Below, piece by piece: positions 45,531 to 53,026 of a DNA stretch of 64,000 nt (positions within the stretch are counted from its first letter, which is position 1; each line of letters opens with the position of its first letter). A program made the position numbers and the translations under genes. Under the pieces are notes generated by a model. The model had not been told where the DNA came from, ran no database searches, and saw only the letters and a list, made by a program, of their open reading frames with translations. Source of the DNA: VRUE01 sp963822295 (GTDB taxonomy: Bacteria > Actinomycetota > Thermoleophilia > Solirubrobacterales > 70-9); NCBI GenBank assembly GCA_963822295.1, contig CAWGHD010000002.1:806001-870000 (forward strand), written 5' to 3'.

Positions 45531-46603
45531 TCAGGCGAGCTCGCCGAGCACGGCCTCGGTCATCTCCGCGGTCCCGACCGCGCCCTCTCCCTCGCCCGCC
45601 AGGTCCGGGGTGCGCAGGCCGCGCTCGAGGACGGCGTCGACCGCCGCCTCGATCCGCTCCGCGTCGGCGGCGCGGCCGAGGCCGTGGCGCAGCATCATCG
45701 CCACCGAGAGGAAGGTTGCGAGCGGGTTGGCGACTCCCGTTGCCGGCGATGTCGGGAGCCGAGCCGTGGACCGGCTCGAAGAGGCCGGGGTCGCCGTCGG
45801 CGCCGAGGCTCGCCGAGGGCAGCATCCCGAGCGAGCCGGTGAGCATCGCCGACTCGTCGCTGAGGATGTCGCCGAAGAGGTTCTCGGTGACGATCACGTC
45901 GAAATCGGCGGGGCGTGAGACCAGCTGCATCGCGGCGTTGTCGACGAGCAGGTGGTCGAGCTCGACGTCCGGGTACTCCGGCGCCAGCCCGGTGACGACC
46001 TCACGCCAGAGGCGGGAGGTCTCGAGCACGTTCGCCTTGTCGACCGAGGTGACCCGGCCCGCCGCCGCCCTCGCCGGCGCGCCGGCGGGCCGCCTCGAAG
46101 GCCGTGCGGGCGATGCGCTCGATCTCCCCGACCGAGTACTCGCAGTTGTCGTGGGCGGTGTCGCCGTCGCGGCCGGAGTCGCCGAAGTAGATGCCGCCGG
46201 TCAGCTCGCGGACGACGAGCAGGTCGGTGCCGGCGATCCGCTCCTCGCGCAGCGGGCTGGCGCCGACCAGGGCGGGGCTGGGCCGCACCGGCCGCAGGTT
46301 GGCGAACAGCCCCATCCCCTTGCGCAGGCCGAGCAGGCCCTGCTCGGGACGCGGCGCGTCGGGGTCGGTCGTGTCCCATTTGGGGCCGCCGACGGCGCCG
46401 AGCAGGACCGCGTCGGCGGCGCGGCAGGCCTCGAGGACCTCGTCGGTGAGCGCGACCCCGTGCTCGTCGATCGAGATGCCGCCGACCAGGCGCTCGTCGA
46501 ACTCGAACTCGCCGAGGGCCTCGAGCAGCTCACGGGCGGCGCCGACGATCTCGGGGCCGATCCCGTCGCCGGGCAGCACGACTATGCGAGGGGAGTCGCT
46601 CAC
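45531..46603 (-). pseudogene. leuB: 3-isopropylmalate dehydrogenase, two frameshifts
   Basis: Oxidises 3-isopropylmalate (and methylmalate from CimA) in leucine and isoleucine synthesis. From a GTG at 46603 the N-terminal half reads VVLPGDGIGPEIVGAARELL to RELTGGIYFGDSGRDGD. Near 46054-46062 it shifts frame to ANVLETSRLWREVV..NLFGDILSDESAM..GLFEPVHGSAPDIAG, and at 45735 an extra base shifts it again to VANPLATFLSVAMMLRHGLG and the C-terminus. Correcting two single bases restores a full-length enzyme of about 357 residues. Assembly indels are likely. Confidence 0.88.
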
Positions 46604-46621
46604 GGCGGGGGACTCTATGTC

Positions 46622-47383
46622 TCAGCCCGCGGTGCGCGCATCGATGTTGAGGCGGACGTAGTCGAGCACGAGCGGCTCCTCTTCGAGCGCGAGGACGTCG
46701 GCGATGAAGGGATCGCGCAGCTCCGCGGGCAGGCGGTCCATGTGGGGGCCGAGGCAGACTGTCCGCAGGAACTCCGCGGGCTCCGGCGGGACGACGTCCC
46801 AGGGCTGCAGCCAGCAGCGGGCCTCGGCGAAGCCGGCCGCCCGCAGGCGGGCCTCGGTCTCCTCCGGCGCCGCGTAGTTCCAGGGCTCGCCGAACCCCTC
46901 GAAGTGGGGCGCGTAGGGAGCGCGGGCGGCGACCTCGGCGCTGCTCGCCTTGAGGCGGGCGATGTTGCCGGCGCCGCCGTTCTGCGAGGCAAGGCGCCCG
47001 CCGGGCCGGAGCGCCGCGCGCAGGCTGCGGAAGAGCGCCTCGTGGTCGAGCACCCAGTGGAAGACGGCGCTCGAGAAGACGACGTCGACCGGCTCCTCCA
47101 GCTCGAGGGCGGTGAGGTCGCCGACCAGAGCCTCGTCCCGGGGGCGCAGGACCGAGCGCACCTCCTCGATCATCGAGGGGGAGCCATCGACGGCGACGAC
47201 GCTGCCCCGCGGCAGGCGCTCGATCAGCATCGCCGTCACGCGGCCGCTGCCGCAGCCGGCGTCGAGGACGCGCTCATCGCCCGCCAGGTCGAGCCGGTCG
47301 AGGATCGAGCGCGCCCACTCCTCGTGGGGAACCGAGACCCGCTGGTAGCTGGCCGCGTCCCAGTCCCGGGGCGGCGCCCCCAT
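46622..47383 (-). CDS. Class I SAM-dependent methyltransferase (trans-aconitate methyltransferase-like)
   Basis: 253 residues from an ATG overlapping the leuD stop (TGATG). SAM-binding motif LDAGCGSGRVTAML, then DGSPSMIEEVRS and VVFSSAVFHWVLDH; the N-terminal YQRVSVPHEEWARSILDRL is typical of trans-aconitate methyltransferases. It lies inside the leu genes, between leuD and leuB. Yeast Tmt1 methylates trans-aconitate and 3-isopropylmalate, so a pathway acid ester is a reasonable guess, but the substrate is not shown by sequence. Confidence 0.85.
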   Translation of the reverse strand: MGAPPRDWDAASYQRVSVPHEEWARSILDRLDLAGDERVLDAGCGSGRVTAMLIERLPRGSVVAVDGSPSMIEEVRSVLRPRDEALVGDLTALELEEPVDVVFSSAVFHWVLDHEALFRSLRAALRPGGRLASQNGGAGNIARLKASSAEVAARAPYAPHFEGFGEPWNYAAPEETEARLRAAGFAEARCWLQPWDVVPPEPAEFLRTVCLGPHMDRLPAELRDPFIADVLALEEEPLVLDYVRLNIDARTAG

Positions 47384-47949
47384 CAACGCAGCGCCGTCGT
47401 ACGCGGGCCGCGGTCGGCCCCGCCCTCGCTCTCGAAGGCGTCGATCGCGGCGGCGTCTTCGAGCGTGATGCCGATGTCGTCGAGGCCGTTGAGCAGCCGG
47501 TGTTTGACGTCGGGCTCGATCTCGAACTCGAAGACGCCCTCGGCCGTGTTGACGGTCTGGTCGTCGACGTCGATCCGCGCCTCGCCGGCCGCGGCGACCG
47601 CCCGGCAGTGCTCCTCGTCGAGGATCACCGGCAGCAGCCCGATCTTGGTGCAGTTGACGTAGAAGATGTCGGCGAAGGACGGGGCGACGATCGCCTCGAA
47701 GCCGAAGTCCTCGAGCGCCCAGGGGGCGTGCTCGCGCGAGGAGCCGCTGCCGAAGTTGCGACCGGTGACGAGGATCGGGTTCGGCTCCAGCTCGATCTCT
47801 CCGTCGCGGATCCAGTCGTAGAAGAGGAACTCGCCGAAGCCGGTCCGCTCGACCCGCTTCAGGAACTGCTTGGGGATGATCTGGTCGGTGTCCACATCGG
47901 AGCGGTCCAGGACCGACACCCTGCCCTCGATCACGTCGATCGGCCGCAT
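47383..47949 (-). CDS. leuD: 3-isopropylmalate dehydratase, small subunit
   Basis: Swivelling domain of isopropylmalate isomerase; works with LeuC. 188 residues from an ATG at 47949. Motifs: DVDTDQIIPKQFLKRV, GRNFGSGSSREHAPWAL and a region IVAPSFADIFYVNC. Complete. The gap to leuC is 2 bases. Confidence 0.96.
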   Translation of the reverse strand: MRPIDVIEGRVSVLDRSDVDTDQIIPKQFLKRVERTGFGEFLFYDWIRDGEIELEPNPILVTGRNFGSGSSREHAPWALEDFGFEAIVAPSFADIFYVNCTKIGLLPVILDEEHCRAVAAAGEARIDVDDQTVNTAEGVFEFEIEPDVKHRLLNGLDDIGITLEDAAAIDAFESEGGADRGPRTTALR

Positions 47950-47951
47950 GC

Positions 47952-49337
47952 TCAGCTCCAGTCCCTTATGTCGACGAAATGGCCCTCGACGGCGGCGGCG
48001 GCCGCCATCGTCGGGCTGACCAGGTGGGTCCTGCCGCCCTTGCCCTGGCGGCCCTCGAAGTTGCGGTTCGAGGTCGAGGCGCAGCGCTCGCCGTCGGCGA
48101 GCGTGTCCGGGTTCATCCCCAGGCACATCGAGCAGCCGGCCTCGCGCCATTCGAAGCCGGCGGAGCGGAAGACCTCGTCGAGCCCCTCCGCTTCGGCGGC
48201 CTTCTTCACCTGCTGGGAGCCGGGGACGACCATGCCGTGGACCGAGGCAGCGACCCTGCGGCCCTCGACCGCGGCGGCGGCCTCGCGCAGGTCCTCGATC
48301 CGCGAGTTCGTGCAGGAGCCGATGAAGACGCGGTCGAGCGGGATCTCGGTCATCGGGGTGCCGGGCTCGAGCGCCATGTAGGTGAGCGCCCGCTCGGCGG
48401 ACTCGCGGTCGGCGGGCGAATCCATCGCGGCCGGGTCGGGGACGGAGTCGGCGACCTCGACGACCATCCCGGGGGTCGTTCCCCAGGTGATCATCGGCGA
48501 GAGGCTCGAGGCGTCGACCTCGACCTCGCTGTCGAAGCCGGCGCCGTCCTCGGTCGGGAGCTCGCGCCAGCGCTCGACGGCGGCGTCGAAGTCCGGGGGC
48601 GCCGCGTCGCGGCCGCGCACCCACTCGAAGGTGGTCTCGTCGGGGGCGATCATGCCGGCACGGCCGCCGCCCTCGATCGTCATGTTGCAGATCGTCATCC
48701 GCCCGGGCATCGAGAGCGCCTCGATCGCCGGGCCGGCGTACTCGACCGCGTGGCCGACCATGCCGCCGGTGCCGAGGCGGCCGATCGTCGCCAGGATCAG
48801 GTCCTTGGGCGTGACCCCGGGGCTGAGCTCCCCCGAGTAGGAGATCCGCATCGTCTTCGGGCGCTTCTGGACCATGCACTGCGTCGCCAGCACGTGCTCG
48901 ACCTCGGAGGTGCCGATCCCGAACGCGAGCGCGCCGAAGGCGCCGTGGGTCGAGGTGTGGCTGTCGCCGCAGACGATCGTCATGCCCGGCTGGGTCACCC
49001 CCAGCTCCGGGCCGATCACGTGGACGATCCCCTGGCGGTCGGAGCCGAGGCTGTAGATCGGGATCCCGAACTCCTCGCAGTTGCGCTCGAGCGTTTCGAC
49101 CTGGACGCGGGAGAGCTCGTCGGCGATCAGCCGGGCGGCCATCGTGCCGTCGGTTGGCGTGTTGTGGTCGGCCGTCGCCAGGGTCTTGTCGGGGCGGCGC
49201 ACGCCGCGGCCGGCGAGCCGCAGCCCGTCGAAGGCCTGCGGCGAGGTGACCTCGTGGACGAGGTGCAGGTCGATGTAGATCAACCCGTCGGAGACCTCGT
49301 GCGCCTCCCAGAGCTTGTCGAACATGGTCTTCGGCAT
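47952..49337 (-). CDS. leuC: 3-isopropylmalate dehydratase, large subunit
   Basis: Aconitase-family 4Fe-4S subunit converting 2- to 3-isopropylmalate; also used for citramalate. 461 residues. Iron-sulfur Cys residues appear in FIGSCTNSRIEDL and GCSMCLGMNPD, with the third earlier; HNTPTDG and GDSHTSTHGAFGALAFGIG are intact. GGAGG 10 bases upstream of the ATG. The XRE regulator gene ends 4 bases before, so the two are co-transcribed. Confidence 0.96.
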   Translation of the reverse strand: MPKTMFDKLWEAHEVSDGLIYIDLHLVHEVTSPQAFDGLRLAGRGVRRPDKTLATADHNTPTDGTMAARLIADELSRVQVETLERNCEEFGIPIYSLGSDRQGIVHVIGPELGVTQPGMTIVCGDSHTSTHGAFGALAFGIGTSEVEHVLATQCMVQKRPKTMRISYSGELSPGVTPKDLILATIGRLGTGGMVGHAVEYAGPAIEALSMPGRMTICNMTIEGGGRAGMIAPDETTFEWVRGRDAAPPDFDAAVERWRELPTEDGAGFDSEVEVDASSLSPMITWGTTPGMVVEVADSVPDPAAMDSPADRESAERALTYMALEPGTPMTEIPLDRVFIGSCTNSRIEDLREAAAAVEGRRVAASVHGMVVPGSQQVKKAAEAEGLDEVFRSAGFEWREAGCSMCLGMNPDTLADGERCASTSNRNFEGRQGKGGRTHLVSPTMAAAAAVEGHFVDIRDWS

Positions 49338-49341
49338 CGGG

Positions 49342-49935
49342 CTAGCTCCTCCTCAGTCCGGCGGCGATCACGGCCAGGAACCGGGTCGGCTCCTCGCCTT
49401 CGTTCTCGAAGTGGTGCGGAAGGTCGGCGTCGAAGGTGACCGAGTCGCCGTCGCGCAGCTCGTGGCGGCTGCCGTCGACGACCAGGGCCAGGGTGCCGGT
49501 CAGCACGACCGCGGTCTCACGGCTGCCCGGCTCGTGCATCGGCGGGTCGTCGCTGCCGCCGGTGGCGGCGCCGGGCCTCAGCGAGTGCAGGGAGACGTCG
49601 GCGCGCTGGCCCGGCAGCGGCGGGGTCAGCTCCTCGAACTGGTGCCCCCCACGCTCGTAGCTGCGGCGCTTGCCGGCGCGGCTGATCGAGACGTGCTCGC
49701 CCTCGTCGAGGCGCAGCAGCTGCGAGAGCGTCAGCTCGAGGCCGGCGGCGATCTTCGCGGCGACGGCGATCGTCGGGCTCGTCTCCTGGCGCTCGACCTG
49801 CGAGAGCATCGGCGCGCTCACCCCGCTGCGCTCGGCCAGGTCGCGCAGCGAGTACCCCATGGCCTCGCGCAGCGCCCGAACGCGCTCGCCGACCTGCGTG
49901 GCGGGCTCAGCGGAAATAGCCGTCGCGGCGCTCAT
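49342..49935 (-). CDS. XRE-family transcriptional regulator with cupin domain
   Basis: 197 residues: helix-turn-helix at about 17-70 (RVRALREAMGYSLRDLAERS then APMLSQVERQETSPTI), and a C-terminal cupin sensor domain (GSRETAVVLTGTLALVVDG to PHHFENEGEEPTRFLAV). Such regulators sense small ligands and often repress their own operon. It lies directly upstream of leuC and downstream of leuA, suggesting local control of leucine genes. A perfect dyad 7 bases before its ATG could be its operator. The ligand is unknown. Confidence 0.9.
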   Translation of the reverse strand: MSAATAISAEPATQVGERVRALREAMGYSLRDLAERSGVSAPMLSQVERQETSPTIAVAAKIAAGLELTLSQLLRLDEGEHVSISRAGKRRSYERGGHQFEELTPPLPGQRADVSLHSLRPGAATGGSDDPPMHEPGSRETAVVLTGTLALVVDGSRHELRDGDSVTFDADLPHHFENEGEEPTRFLAVIAAGLRRS

Positions 49936-49942
49936 TACATCC

Positions 49943-49958
49943 GTACGTTATCACGTAC
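49943..49958. promoter_or_regulatory. Candidate operator of the XRE-cupin gene
   Basis: Perfect dyad GTACGT-TATC-ACGTAC, starting 7 bases upstream of the regulator ATG. On the minus strand it contains the likely -10 box (TAACGT), so a bound protein would block transcription. It stands out in an otherwise GC-rich sequence. Autorepression is inference. Confidence 0.55.
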
Positions 49959-49967
49959 ACCCCCAAA

Positions 49968-50012
49968 ATCCAATCAGGTTCACCAGGCTATGCATGGCGA
50001 ACTTGATGCGAT
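49968..50012. repeat. 45-base intergenic dyad repeat, copy 2 (degenerate left arm)
   Basis: The right arm CATGGCGAACTTGATGCGAT is identical to that of copy 1. The left arm differs from the copy 1 left arm at several positions, mostly in its first half, but keeps the 20+5+20 layout. It begins 15 bases after the leuA stop on the minus strand. Confidence 0.65.
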
Positions 50013-50027
50013 TTCGGATGGGACGGG

Positions 50028-51614
50028 TTAGGGGCCCGGGGTGCGCTCGACGGCGGCCTCGGCGGTGGCCGCCTCGGCCTCGCGGATCGCGGCGCCCTCG
50101 AGGGCGTTGGAGAGGGCGCGGACGTAGGCGCGGGCCGAGGCCTCGAGGATGTCCGTGGCGACGCCCTGGCCGGTCGCCAGGCGGCCGGCGGCGCGCAGCA
50201 TCACGGTCACCTGGCCGAGGGCGTCCTCTCCCCCGGTCACGGCCTCGACCGTGTACTGGCGCAGATCGCACTCGGTGCCGACGGCCTTCTGGATCGCGAG
50301 GAAGATCGCGTCGACGGGCCCGTCTCCGCTCGACTCGCCGACGGCCTCCTCGCCGGAGGGCATCTTGACGGCGACCTTGGCCAGCGGCTCTCGCCTTGAG
50401 CCCGCCTCGACCTCGAACCAGGCCAGCTCGTGGGCGTCCTCCTTCTCACGCATCTCGTCGGAGACGATCGCCTCCAGGTCGAGCGCCGTCACCTGCTTCT
50501 TGCGGTCGGCGACCTCCTTGAAGCGCTTGAAGGCGGCGTTCAGGGCGTTGCCCTCGACCTTGAAGCCGAGCTGCTCCAGGGCGTCCTTGAGGGCGTGGCG
50601 GCCGGAGTGCTTGCCGAGCACGATCGAGTTCGACTCGAGGCCGACCTCGGTCGCGTCCATGATCTCGTAGGTCGTGCGCTCCTTCAGCACCCCGTCCTGG
50701 TGGATGCCGGACTCGTGGGCGAAGGCGTTGCGGCCGACGATCGCCTTGTTGGGCTGGATCGCGTAGCCGGTCAGGCGCGAGACCATGCGGCTGGTGCGCG
50801 CGATCTCCCGCGTGTTCACCCCGGTGGTCAGCCCGTGGGCGTCCTCGCGGGTGCGGATCAGCATCGCGATCTCCTCCAGCGAGCAGTTGCCCGCTCGCTC
50901 GCCGATCCCGTTGACCGCGCACTCGACCTGGCGGGCGCCGGCGAGCACGCCCGCGTAGGAGTTGGCGACGGCCAGCCCGAGGTCGTCGTGACAGTGCACG
51001 GAGGTCTCGACCCCGCGCAGCGCGGGGACCAGCTCGTAGAGGCGGCGGAAGTACTCGGCGTACTCCTCGGGCGTCGTGTAGCCGACCGTGTCGGGGATGT
51101 TGATCGTGGTCGCGCCCTCCTCGACGGCGATCGCGCAGACCTCGGCGGTGAACTCGACGTCGGCCCGGGTCGCGTCCATCGGCGAGAACTCGACGTCGTC
51201 GCAGTAGGACCTCGCCAGCGTCACCGCGGCCCTCGCCTGGCCCTTGACGTCCTCGCGATCGGTCTGGAGCTGGTGCTCGATGTGGATGTCGGAGGTCGAG
51301 ATGAAGGTGTGGATGCGCGGCCGCTGCGAGTCCTTGACGGCGCCCCAGGCGGCGTCGATGTCGGCCTTGTGCGTGCGGGCGAGCCCGCAGATCACCGGCC
51401 CCTCGACCTTGCGTGAGATCGCCTCGACGGCCTCGAAGTCCCCCGGCGAGGTGATCGGGAAGCCGGCCTCGATCACGTCGACGCCGAGCCGCGCGAGCTG
51501 CTGGGCGATCTCGACCTTCTCGGCCGTGTTCAGCGAGATGCCGGGCGACTGCTCGCCGTCCCTCAGGGTGGTGTCGAAGATGTGGACGCGGTTGGCGTCA
51601 GATGCGGGTCCCAT
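50028..51614 (-). CDS. leuA: 2-isopropylmalate synthase
   Basis: First committed step of leucine synthesis, condensing acetyl-CoA and 2-oxoisovalerate. 528 residues: catalytic barrel (IFDTTLRDGEQSPGISLN, VHCHDDLGLAVANSYAGV, NGIGERAGNCSLEE) and the C-terminal LeuA dimer/regulatory domain (about 390-510) for leucine feedback. GGAGGAGG 4 bases before the ATG, the strongest ribosome binding site in the window. That site is complementary to Leu codons of the upstream leader peptide. Confidence 0.97.
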   Translation of the reverse strand: MGPASDANRVHIFDTTLRDGEQSPGISLNTAEKVEIAQQLARLGVDVIEAGFPITSPGDFEAVEAISRKVEGPVICGLARTHKADIDAAWGAVKDSQRPRIHTFISTSDIHIEHQLQTDREDVKGQARAAVTLARSYCDDVEFSPMDATRADVEFTAEVCAIAVEEGATTINIPDTVGYTTPEEYAEYFRRLYELVPALRGVETSVHCHDDLGLAVANSYAGVLAGARQVECAVNGIGERAGNCSLEEIAMLIRTREDAHGLTTGVNTREIARTSRMVSRLTGYAIQPNKAIVGRNAFAHESGIHQDGVLKERTTYEIMDATEVGLESNSIVLGKHSGRHALKDALEQLGFKVEGNALNAAFKRFKEVADRKKQVTALDLEAIVSDEMREKEDAHELAWFEVEAGSRREPLAKVAVKMPSGEEAVGESSGDGPVDAIFLAIQKAVGTECDLRQYTVEAVTGGEDALGQVTVMLRAAGRLATGQGVATDILEASARAYVRALSNALEGAAIREAEAATAEAAVERTPGP

Positions 51615-51680
51615 CGGACCTCCTCCTTCTCGTTCTAGCTCGAATGACCTTGTCTCTCGCGGCTATCGCGCCGCCCAGCG
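51615..51680 (-). promoter_or_regulatory. leuA leader control region
   Basis: Between the leader peptide and leuA. The leuA ribosome binding region GAGAAGGAGGAG (51620-51631, minus strand) can form 12 consecutive pairs (one G-U) with the leader Leu codons 10-13, CTTCTCCTTCTC (51702-51713). A competing CCCCC/GGGGG hairpin (51685-51700) overlaps the last leader codons. No U-tract is seen, so control of translation rather than transcription is inferred. Confidence 0.6.
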
Positions 51681-51740
51681 CTATTCCCCCCGAAGGGGGA
51701 GGAGAAGGAGAAGCGCGAGGCTGCGGGGCGAGTGCGTCAT
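51681..51740 (-). CDS. leuL: leu leader peptide
   Basis: Short ORF with seven Leu codons in 19: MTHSPRSLALLLLLPLRGE. Codons 10-14 are consecutive Leu (CTT CTC CTT CTC CTC); the CTT codons are unusual for this GC-rich genome. It lies 66 bases before leuA on the same strand. A TAAGCT box 8 bases before its ATG suggests a nearly leaderless start. Ribosome stalling at Leu codons when leucine is scarce would free the leuA ribosome binding site. Confidence 0.8.
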   Translation of the reverse strand: MTHSPRSLALLLLLPLRGE

Positions 51741-51783
51741 TCGGGTCCAGCTTAGCGCAGGGCGCGGGGGCCGCCGCGATCGG

Positions 51784-52905
51784 TCAGGGGCAGGACGCCT
51801 CGAAACCGGGGCCCCCGGGGAAGCACTGGTCGGGCCCTGGGCCACCGAAGATCGAATCAAATGCCGGGCCGCCGAAGAGCCGGTCGGCGCCGCTCCCGCC
51901 GCGCAGCGTGTCCTTGCCGGGGCCACCCCGGAGCGTGTCCTTGCCCGGCCCGCCGCCGGCCGTGTCCCTGCCGGGGCCGAGGCTGACCGAGTCCGCGCCG
52001 CCGCCTCCGCTAAAGGTGTTGTTGCCCGGCCCGAACAGCACGGAGTCGCTTCCCGTGCCGCCGCTGAAGATGCTGTTGCCGGCGCCGAAGGCGACGGTGT
52101 TGTCGCCGCCGCTCGCCGTGAAGCTGCTCGCGCCCGCGCCGAGCGTCACGCTGTTGTCGCCGCCGCTCACGGTTGCCTTGCTGTTTCCGGCGCCGACGGC
52201 GATCGTGTTGAAGCCGTCGAGGAGATTGAGAGAGCTGCCGCCCAGCGCGACGTCGACCTGGTTGATGCCGCCGAGGACGTTGAGGCGGGCGCTGCCGTCG
52301 AAGTCGACGGTGCTGACCCCCCGGCTGAGCGTCACCGTGTCGGCCCCGACGCCCATCGAGAGCTTCATTACCGCCTGGGCTTCTTTTGCTCTTTCTTCTT
52401 CGATTTCGTTGTCTTCCTGCATGTTCTTTTCGAATACGTCGGTCGGCTCTTCTTCAAAGCGGTCGTTCCCCGAGCCGGTGTTGACCTCGATGCTGACCAG
52501 GTCTTTCGGCACGATCAGGGCGCCGGTGGGCACTCCGGCGGTCGAGACGATGTCGATGATGTTCTCCTGCCTGACGGTGTCGTTGGCGGAACCGACCTCG
52601 ACCCGGATCTTCGTGATCCCCTTGGCCGGACAATGCAGCTTGTGGAACGGCTCAACCGCGTCGCGGTAGCAGCCCGGCGGAATCGGGTCTTCGATGTCGT
52701 GGCCGATCACGAACTCTTCTTTCACCGAGTCGTAGGTGATGGTCACTTCGTCGGTCGGCTTTGTCTTGTCGCCTTCGATGACCAGTTCGCTGCCGCTGAT
52801 GGTCACCGTCTGATGGGCGGCGGAGACGGCGGTGAAGGCCAGTGCAGCGGTCGTCGCGGCCGCAACCACCAAGCACAGCATCGCTCGTCTCCCCCTACGA
52901 GTCAC
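51784..52905 (-). CDS. Secreted calcium-binding (RTX-like) repeat protein
   Basis: Function unknown. 373 residues from a GTG: signal peptide (TRRGRRAMLCLVVAAATT..AVSA), a beta-rich region, a Glu-rich patch (about 150-175), then many GG.N.V.LG.G-like turns and canonical calcium-binding nonapeptides GG.G.D.L.GG at 300-350 (GGPGKDTLRGGPGKDTLRGG), ending with two Cys. A TTGACC-17-TACATT promoter places the transcript start at the GTG. An internal ATG with GGGGGAG is a weaker alternative because it would lose the positive signal peptide head. Confidence 0.85.
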   Translation of the reverse strand: MTRRGRRAMLCLVVAAATTAALAFTAVSAAHQTVTISGSELVIEGDKTKPTDEVTITYDSVKEEFVIGHDIEDPIPPGCYRDAVEPFHKLHCPAKGITKIRVEVGSANDTVRQENIIDIVSTAGVPTGALIVPKDLVSIEVNTGSGNDRFEEEPTDVFEKNMQEDNEIEEERAKEAQAVMKLSMGVGADTVTLSRGVSTVDFDGSARLNVLGGINQVDVALGGSSLNLLDGFNTIAVGAGNSKATVSGGDNSVTLGAGASSFTASGGDNTVAFGAGNSIFSGGTGSDSVLFGPGNNTFSGGGGADSVSLGPGRDTAGGGPGKDTLRGGPGKDTLRGGSGADRLFGGPAFDSIFGGPGPDQCFPGGPGFEASCP

Positions 52906-52911
52906 CAGGGC

Positions 52912-52940
52912 AATGTACGCCGAGGGCCGCCCGGGGTCAA
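52912..52940 (-). promoter_or_regulatory. Promoter of the RTX-like gene
   Basis: TTGACC (52935-52940), 17-base spacer and TACATT (52912-52917) on the minus strand. The GTG start of the gene lies 6 bases after the -10 box, so the mRNA is probably leaderless. One of the best promoter matches in the window. Confidence 0.7.
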
Positions 52941-53026
52941 CCGGGAGGCTCTAGGCTGCGCAGATCGACGGCTCCGCGGCTGAAAACGGGAAGATCGATC
53001 GCCAGACCTGGCTCGCGCTGATCGCG

